From: Verrucomicrobiota bacterium
Lineage (GTDB): Bacteria > Verrucomicrobiota > Verrucomicrobiia > Limisphaerales > UBA9464
Direction of reading: 5' to 3'
DNA: 5,301 nt
Assembly (NCBI GenBank): GCA_947454295.1
Contig: CANGMO010000208.1
Location: 1 to 5,301 of the forward strand
In this document: positions 1-5,301 of the stretch, in pieces
Position numbering within the stretch: the stretch's first letter is position 1
Layout of the letters: each line of letters starts with the position of its first letter
Notes under the pieces: generated by a model
Told to the model about the DNA's origin: nothing
Databases searched by the model: none
What the model saw: the letters and a program-made list of their open reading frames with translations, nothing else
Program-made: the position numbers and the translations under genes

Positions 1-3000
1 ACTCCGACGGCCCCGTGGTGAGCCAGCTGGCGCAGGTGCGCAATCCGACGCTCGCCAACAACAACGACCAGCCTGGAAAGGTGTGGGCGGGCGGAGACAC
101 GACGAACGGGCTTTCTGAAATCAACGACGTCTTCTCGGTGGAAGCCCGCACCGCCGATGTGACCCGCGGCACACTGGCCCAGAAGCTGACCGGCCAGACT
201 GCGGCGACGTTCTTCAACAGCTCCTACGACAAGTACACCTACTACCGTCTGCTCGGGCAGGTTGGTACCGACAGTTCGGACGCGCGCTTCGAGTCGTACG
301 TCGATCCTTCTGGAAACCTGCAGCGCCGGGTGCGGATGCATTTGAACTATCGTCCCGTGAATCAGAACGGCAGCGATGCGGCGTCGGCGAGCGTGGCTCG
401 ATTCCTGGATTGGACCCCGATTTCCTGGTTCACCAATGCGGCGGACCGCCTGTTGACCACCGAGTTCACCAACGGCCTCGCCCGCGGATCCTTCACCGGC
501 CTGCCCATCCAGGGACGCATCCAGATCCGGGACAATGCGAACCGCATCTATCCGACGAACTATATCTACTCGGCGCAGACGCACCGGCTGCTCCAGCTGG
601 CCGCCAACATTTACGACTACTCGTCGACGCGCACTGACCGGACCGCCTATCCCTATCTGCCGAGCGTCTTCCAGCCCACGCTGTATCGCACGGGCAAGGG
701 CACCGCGCTGGATCCGGCTACGGTGCGCATCGCCTCCTTCCTGGAGGTGACCAATTCCTCCGCGCTGCTGTCGCAACCGCTGGTGGATCTCGAGGATTTG
801 AATTTCAACCGGTCGTTCAATCTCTCCCGCCTCGACGTGCGTGCCGATTCCGCCCCGGTGGCGCGGTACATCAACGTGCCGCTGGTAGTCGGCGCGAAGA
901 AGGGATTCCCGAACTTCAACGAGGGGTTCTGGCAGTCGTCGCTGCAGGTCACGCGCCGTTTGTTCGCCGTGAAGCCGTCGGCGACCGCAGCGGCCATGGC
1001 CACCAATCAGCTGCCGTTCCGCGGGCAGAACGGGGCAGGGGTCTCCACCGAGGCTCAGTACCGGTTTGATCTGCGGAATGTGGCGTCGGTCGAGTTGTGG
1101 AATTCCTACTCCAACGCGTACCCCCGGCCGCTGCGGTTGATTGTCACCAACGTGGTTACCTACGGGTTGTTCAATCAGTTCCCGGGCGGTGTGATCACCA
1201 AGGTGGTTGGCGAAGCGGGCCGCACCCGAGGCACCAACTTCCTCATCCCCGCCGGGAAATGGCCTGGGTATCAGTTCACGAACGCGCTCAACGATCTGGC
1301 TTCGTTTAGCTTCGTGTACGACCACGTGGCCAACCGGTCGTATGATGCCAATCAGACCAATCTCGGCGCGGTGAACGTGGACTTTCGGGCCCCCTACGTG
1401 AACCTGATGGCCACCAACTGGACCTTCTGCGTTCTGGTGGATGAGGGCACCAAGGCCATCGTGGATTATGTCCACTTCAAGACCGTCCTGACTGAAACGA
1501 ACGTCCTGCGCTTCCTTGGACTGGATGCGCTGAGCCGCGGAGCCGCGAGTCTGCCCGGCGTCCGGCCGTCGGCGGGAAGTACGCTGCGGCTGGCTGATTT
1601 CTGGCGAACCAACGTGAATCTGACCACCCACACGCTGGGTATCGACAATCAGATGCGGGTGTCGCTGGGACTGCTCCAAACCGATCCGCTGCTCTGGCGC
1701 GATGCCACCGGCATTCCGCAGAGTCAGTATGATCAGGCCAAGAGCATCCACGGCCTCTACTACTTCCTGTATCACAAGTTCCCGACCACGCCGGTCCTGC
1801 CGGACTCCGAGCAGCGCCGCATCGCTGCGGCCATCGACTCGGCGCGACCGACCCGCGTGCAGGTGGGTTTCAATCCCTCGTCCACCATCTTCCTGACGGA
1901 CCGTCGTCAGGCCAACGATCCGCTGGTTCACTATCACCGCGACGATCTCCGCCCGGGCTACACCGTGTTTGCCGACTCGGGTTCGTACAGCGAGCTGCTG
2001 GTCACCGAGGGGCGGTTCAACTCGACCAATGCCAGCTTCCAGCTGTCCGCGCATTCGGTCACCAACCTCGCGGGCCTCTCGCTCGCCGAGAAGAAGCGCC
2101 GGCAGGGCGTGATCGCCTACGCGCCGTGGGGATTCGAGCAGCAACTCCAGCTGAAGGCGGATCCGAACACCGGCAGCGCAACCGGTACCGCCTCGCTGGG
2201 CCTGGCGACCGACTACTCCTACAAGGATCCCTTCGTCACCAAGTCGGACGACTGGAACTTCCCGACCAATGCGGCCTCCTTCAAGTTCCCCAATATCGGC
2301 TTCCTCGGTCGCGTTCATCGCGGCACTCCGTGGCAGACCATGTACCTGAAGTCGGCGGTTGCGGATCAGGGAATCGTCTCGCCCGGAGCGGCCTCGATCC
2401 TCTCTGCCCAAAAGAACTGGGTGGCCTGGTCCGGCAGTCCGTTCACCCACCCGGTGGCCGACTGGAAGCTGGTTGACCGCTTCACCACGGCGATCAACGA
2501 CAACGCGGCGCGCGGGTTGATCTCGCCTAACCAGACGAACCTCGCCGCTTGGTCCGCGCTGCTCTCGGGCGTGCCGGTGCTCACCAACACCAGTGTGGCC
2601 ACCCGCAACAATCCGCAGGCCCTGTTCATCCGGCCCAATTCAGCCGAGTTGAGGCAGATCGTCGGGGGGTACACCAACGCCGCCGGTGTGCGTATTCCCG
2701 GCATTGTGCAATGGCTGTCGCCGACCAACACCATCGCCGCGGTGGCGAAGGGATTCCCGGCCCTGCCGCTCGCACCGGGCGGTTTCTACACCAACCTGGG
2801 ATCGATCCTGTCAGTGCCCACGCTCTCGGATCGCTCGCCGTTCATCGACTCGCGCACCGATCTCGTCCGCAACACGAACATCACCGACGAGGTCATGGAG
2901 CGCATCCCGCAGCAGATCCTCTCGTTGATGCGGCCCGATGAGCCGCGTGCCGTGGTATATTGCTTCGGCCAGTCGCTCAAGCCGGCGGCCAACTCGCTCA

Positions 3001-3164
3001 TCACCGCGCCGGGCACCTACTACGGCCTTTGCACGAACTACCAGGTCACTGGTGAGTATGCGACCAAGACGGTGGTTCGCTTTGATGGTGTCCCCAACCT
3101 GCGCGGTCCCTCCGGGCTGCGCTCGGTGGTTGAGGAGCACCGGGCGGTCTATACTGGAAACTAG
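1..3164 (+). CDS. C-terminal part of a large Verrucomicrobial pilin-like exported protein of unknown function (5' end outside window)
   Basis: The reading frame is open from the first full codon at base 3 to the TAG at 3162-3164, giving about 1053 residues. A GTG at base 15 is in frame, but the frame continues upstream of it with no stop, so I take it as internal and the gene as 5'-truncated. The protein matches, from memory, a family common in Pedosphaera-type Verrucomicrobia, whose roughly 1300-1500-residue members start with a hydrophobic prepilin-like helix. Conserved blocks seen here include YTYYRLLGQVGTD (234-272), FLDWTPISWFTNAADRLL (402-455), HRLLQLAANIYDY (582-620), VPLVVGAKKGFPNFNEGFW (876-932), QANDPLVHYH (1908-1937), a DDWNFPTN...GRVHRGTPWQT block (2241-2354), an NDNAARGLISPNQTNLAAW block (2478-2591), and the C-terminal RIPQQIL...DEPRAVVYCFGQSLKPA...GLCTNYQ block (2898-3092). 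Only three cysteines and 23 Thr-Asn dipeptides are present. No enzymatic motif is visible. An envelope or pseudopilin-like structural role is inference; I know of no demonstrated function. The frame shows no internal break. Confidence 0.85.
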   Translation, partial: SDGPVVSQLAQVRNPTLANNNDQPGKVWAGGDTTNGLSEINDVFSVEARTADVTRGTLAQKLTGQTAATFFNSSYDKYTYYRLLGQVGTDSSDARFESYVDPSGNLQRRVRMHLNYRPVNQNGSDAASASVARFLDWTPISWFTNAADRLLTTEFTNGLARGSFTGLPIQGRIQIRDNANRIYPTNYIYSAQTHRLLQLAANIYDYSSTRTDRTAYPYLPSVFQPTLYRTGKGTALDPATVRIASFLEVTNSSALLSQPLVDLEDLNFNRSFNLSRLDVRADSAPVARYINVPLVVGAKKGFPNFNEGFWQSSLQVTRRLFAVKPSATAAAMATNQLPFRGQNGAGVSTEAQYRFDLRNVASVELWNSYSNAYPRPLRLIVTNVVTYGLFNQFPGGVITKVVGEAGRTRGTNFLIPAGKWPGYQFTNALNDLASFSFVYDHVANRSYDANQTNLGAVNVDFRAPYVNLMATNWTFCVLVDEGTKAIVDYVHFKTVLTETNVLRFLGLDALSRGAASLPGVRPSAGSTLRLADFWRTNVNLTTHTLGIDNQMRVSLGLLQTDPLLWRDATGIPQSQYDQAKSIHGLYYFLYHKFPTTPVLPDSEQRRIAAAIDSARPTRVQVGFNPSSTIFLTDRRQANDPLVHYHRDDLRPGYTVFADSGSYSELLVTEGRFNSTNASFQLSAHSVTNLAGLSLAEKKRRQGVIAYAPWGFEQQLQLKADPNTGSATGTASLGLATDYSYKDPFVTKSDDWNFPTNAASFKFPNIGFLGRVHRGTPWQTMYLKSAVADQGIVSPGAASILSAQKNWVAWSGSPFTHPVADWKLVDRFTTAINDNAARGLISPNQTNLAAWSALLSGVPVLTNTSVATRNNPQALFIRPNSAELRQIVGGYTNAAGVRIPGIVQWLSPTNTIAAVAKGFPALPLAPGGFYTNLGSILSVPTLSDRSPFIDSRTDLVRNTNITDEVMERIPQQILSLMRPDEPRAVVYCFGQSLKPAANSLITAPGTYYGLCTNYQVTGEYATKTVVRFDGVPNLRGPSGLRSVVEEHRAVYTGN

Positions 3165-3232
3165 GACTGATCCCGCATCCCGGACACCGCCCCACCCCTT
3201 CAACGCCTTTTCGATTTCTGCCTCTGTCCCCT
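3165..3232 (+). other. Short intergenic spacer without a recognisable terminator, promoter or Shine-Dalgarno site
   Basis: This 68-bp stretch separates the stop of the large protein from the ATG of the protease. It is pyrimidine-rich, especially in the last 20 bases before the ATG, where no AGGAGG-like sequence occurs. I see no GC-rich hairpin followed by a T-run, and no convincing -35/-10 pair. A short direct repeat of ATCCC occurs near 3170-3181. The simplest reading is a co-transcribed gene pair whose second gene starts translation without a Shine-Dalgarno sequence. A weak unrecognised promoter cannot be excluded. Confidence 0.5.
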
Positions 3233-5301
3233 ATGTCTTCGTCACGACGCATCCGGATCGCGACGGGAGCCGTCCTGCTGTTGAGCCTGGTGCTTGGCGG
3301 GCGGGTGGTCTCCCATCGCCGTGCCGCCTCGGGTCTCGCACAGCTCGTGACCGCCACGGGAGACGCCTCCCGCGCCGTCACCCCGTCGGCTCAAGCAATT
3401 GCCGCCGCGCCTGCGACGACATCGCGTCCGGCCCGCTGGCTGGCGGTTGAGTCGCTCAAGCCGGGGGAATCCCCACGCTTCGCCGATTCCAAGTTCACCA
3501 ACCGTCTTCGCAACACCGACGCCTCCGCCAGCGCGCTGGTGGGTCGCGATCGGGCGTTGCTGCTGCGCAATGCGTTCATCGACACCGCGTCCACTGAGCC
3601 GCTTCGCGTCCCCGCCGCCCTGCGTGCCGCCGGCCCGGCCGGTGCCTATATCGTGCAGTCGCGGGGCGTGATTGATGCCGCCTTCCGCGAGCGCCTCGTC
3701 TCGGTGGGAGCCTCGGTGATCTCCTACATCCCGAACAACGCCTTCCTGGTCACCGCTTCGGAATCGGCGGCGCAGCGGCTCGCCGAGGCGCCGGAAACGG
3801 CGTCAATCCTGCCCTACGAGCCGTACTTCAAGCTGGAGCCCGCCCTGATCGCGACAGCCATCGATCCATCGGGATCAGGGGCGTCGCTGCTCCGGTTGGT
3901 GGTCACCGTTCAGGATGGCGCCGCCGTGGGGGATGAATTCGCCCGCCTGGGAGCGCGCGAGCTGACCCGTGAGCGTGGCCCATTCGGAACGTTGATCACA
4001 CTTGAAGCTCCGGCGACGCAGGTTGCCACGCTGGCCCGCTCGACGTCGGTCCAGTTGATCGAGCGTTGGCAGAAGCCTGTGACGGCGAACGACCACGCTG
4101 GTCCGCTCCTGGGGTCCGTCACCAATGGACTCAACGAGGGCGCCTATCTCGGCCTGACGGGCAAGGGCGTGGTGGTGAACGTCAATGACTCGGGAGTGGA
4201 TCAGTCCCATCCCGACCTTCAGGGCCGGGTGCACGCCGGTCCCGGACTGCCGGCTTCCGTTCTTCAGGATTCCGACGGTCACGGCACCCACGTGGCGGCG
4301 ATCATTGCAGGCAATGGCTCCCAGTCCGGCTCGGTTTCCGCGCCGCCTCAGGGATCCTTGCCCGGCGCCAGCTTCCGTGGACGCGCCACTGAAGCCGAGT
4401 TGTTCGTCCTCCCGGTCCTTCCGTTTGGCGGTTCGGAGTTCGGTGACGAGTACCTGCAGGTGACCGCCGCGACGAACACCTTCCGCACCGACGACCTCCG
4501 TGAACCGCTGATTTCCAACAACAGCTGGGTGTACGACTCGTTTGAGTATGGATCGCACTCCGCGAGCTTTGATGCCGCGGTGCGCGACGCCGCTCCGGGG
4601 CTCACCGGAGATCAGCCGGTTCTTTTCGTCTTCGCGGCCGGCAATGCGGGCGGTGGCGGCGACAACGGCATCGGCGGCTCCGGGGATTCCATCAACGCAC
4701 CCGGCAACGCCAAGAACGTCATCACGGTCGGTGCGCTGGAAGTTGTTCGCAACATCACCAACTCCATTGTGTACGAGACCAACGGGGTGGCGCTGATCGT
4801 GGGATCGACGCCGCTCGCCACACTCGACACGAATCGGACCGACTATACCACCAACGCGCCGTACACGCCGATGACCGACAGCGACTTCCAGGTCGCCGGA
4901 TTCTCCGGACGCGGCAACGTGGGAATCGGCGTCGAGGGCGATTCCGGCCGCTTCAAGCCGGATCTGGTGGCCCCCGGCACCTTCATCATCTCGGCGCGTT
5001 CCTCGAAGTGGAAGCTGGAGAACGATTTTCCGACCAACCTGTTCTACAACGACTATCTCCTGTTCAAGGATCTGACGGCGGAGACGCAGCCCTTCTACCG
5101 TTATGAATCGGGCACCAGCATGTCGGCCGCATCGGTGGCCGGATTGCTGGCCCAGATGCAGGAGTTCTTCCGGACGCAGGTGCTCGGGCAGCGGCCGTCC
5201 GCTGCGGGGTACAAGGCCCTGCTCATCAACAGCGCCACGGTTACGAGCCCGACCTATGTTCCGGACCCGCACGTCCAGAGCGAGGATCCCCGCAATTATG
5301 C
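3233..5301 (+). CDS. Subtilisin-family (S8) serine protease, KP-43-like, with long pro-region (3' end outside window)
   Basis: This is a secreted or membrane-anchored endopeptidase; about 689 residues are visible and the frame is open at the window end. ATG 3233 is the first ATG after the in-frame stop at 3131, and it is followed by a membrane-targeting N-terminus: RRIR at 5-8, then a hydrophobic run at about 9-23. No clear signal-peptidase site is seen, so a membrane anchor is possible. Residues ~30-70 are an Ala/Thr/Ser-rich linker. Residues ~87-135 form a block with LRNTD and LLLRNAFIDT. Residues 139-205 look like a subtilase propeptide (YIVQ, YIPNNAFLV, PYEPYFK), and 219-282 look like a second such unit. 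The catalytic domain starts near 302: Asp319 in NVNDSGVDQSHPDL, His350 in DGHGTHVA, oxyanion Asn471 in AAGNAG and Ser629 in GTSMSAASVAG. APGNAKNVITVGA (489-501), FSGRG and KPDLVAPGTFIISARSS (575-591) resemble KP-43. The Asn-to-Ser distance (158) is longer than in subtilisin BPN' (66) because of two insertions. No cysteine is visible. The substrate is unknown. Confidence 0.95.
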   Translation, partial: MSSSRRIRIATGAVLLLSLVLGGRVVSHRRAASGLAQLVTATGDASRAVTPSAQAIAAAPATTSRPARWLAVESLKPGESPRFADSKFTNRLRNTDASASALVGRDRALLLRNAFIDTASTEPLRVPAALRAAGPAGAYIVQSRGVIDAAFRERLVSVGASVISYIPNNAFLVTASESAAQRLAEAPETASILPYEPYFKLEPALIATAIDPSGSGASLLRLVVTVQDGAAVGDEFARLGARELTRERGPFGTLITLEAPATQVATLARSTSVQLIERWQKPVTANDHAGPLLGSVTNGLNEGAYLGLTGKGVVVNVNDSGVDQSHPDLQGRVHAGPGLPASVLQDSDGHGTHVAAIIAGNGSQSGSVSAPPQGSLPGASFRGRATEAELFVLPVLPFGGSEFGDEYLQVTAATNTFRTDDLREPLISNNSWVYDSFEYGSHSASFDAAVRDAAPGLTGDQPVLFVFAAGNAGGGGDNGIGGSGDSINAPGNAKNVITVGALEVVRNITNSIVYETNGVALIVGSTPLATLDTNRTDYTTNAPYTPMTDSDFQVAGFSGRGNVGIGVEGDSGRFKPDLVAPGTFIISARSSKWKLENDFPTNLFYNDYLLFKDLTAETQPFYRYESGTSMSAASVAGLLAQMQEFFRTQVLGQRPSAAGYKALLINSATVTSPTYVPDPHVQSEDPRNY

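Noticed and set aside
15..17. GTG as the start codon of the first gene
   Set aside because: The frame stays open upstream to the window edge, no Shine-Dalgarno is seen, and homologues as I recall them have several hundred more N-terminal residues including a membrane helix.
2811..3203. A minus-strand open frame crossing the end of the first gene
   Set aside because: It lies almost entirely antisense to the strongly conserved C-terminal block of the first protein; it shows no recognisable motif and no evident ribosome-binding site.
2938..3450. A 170-codon plus-strand frame bridging the two genes
   Set aside because: Its translation is Arg/Pro/Ser-rich and without motifs. It overlaps the conserved C-terminus of the first protein and the N-terminus of the protease, both better supported in other frames.
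3843..3880. Perfect 8-bp inverted repeat (CCCTGATC / GATCAGGG) with a 22-base loop
   Set aside because: It lies inside coding sequence for the linker between the two propeptide-like units and has no T-run. A couple of 8-bp inverted repeats with loops under 30 bases are expected by chance in 5.3 kb.
3875..5272. A 465-codon open frame on the minus strand
   Set aside because: It lies wholly opposite the catalytic domain of the protease, whose motifs make the plus strand certain. Long antisense frames are expected in high-GC genes with G/C third positions, and the translation is Arg/Gly/Val-rich with no recognisable domain.

Overview
The window suggests a high-GC member of the Verrucomicrobiota, most likely of the Pedosphaera/Limisphaerales type. 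This rests on the recognisable conserved blocks of the first protein, the large number of Thr-Asn dipeptides typical of exported proteins in that lineage, and a strong preference for G or C at the third codon position. The lineage is recalled from family knowledge, not from a search.

There are two genes, both on the + strand, and both are cut by a window edge. Bases 1-3164 hold the C-terminal ~1053 residues of a very large exported or envelope protein. It belongs to a lineage-specific family usually annotated as hypothetical, whose full-length members begin with a pilin-like hydrophobic helix. That N-terminus lies upstream of the window. A 68-bp gap (3165-3232) follows, with no clear terminator, promoter or Shine-Dalgarno sequence. 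From 3233 to the window end runs the N-terminal ~689 residues of a subtilisin-family (S8) serine protease resembling the KP-43 group. It has a membrane-targeting N-terminus, a long pro-region with two similar propeptide-like units, and the full catalytic set (Asp319, His350, Asn471, Ser629). Its C-terminus lies beyond the window.

Both proteins appear to act at or outside the cytoplasmic membrane. Their orientation and short spacing allow co-transcription, but nothing in the sequence proves a functional link such as proteolytic processing of one by the other. No RNA genes, mobile elements, CRISPR arrays or phage features were seen. The points most worth a second look are a natural Pro-to-Ala change just after the protease's catalytic serine, the duplicated pro-region, and the large uncharacterised first protein.
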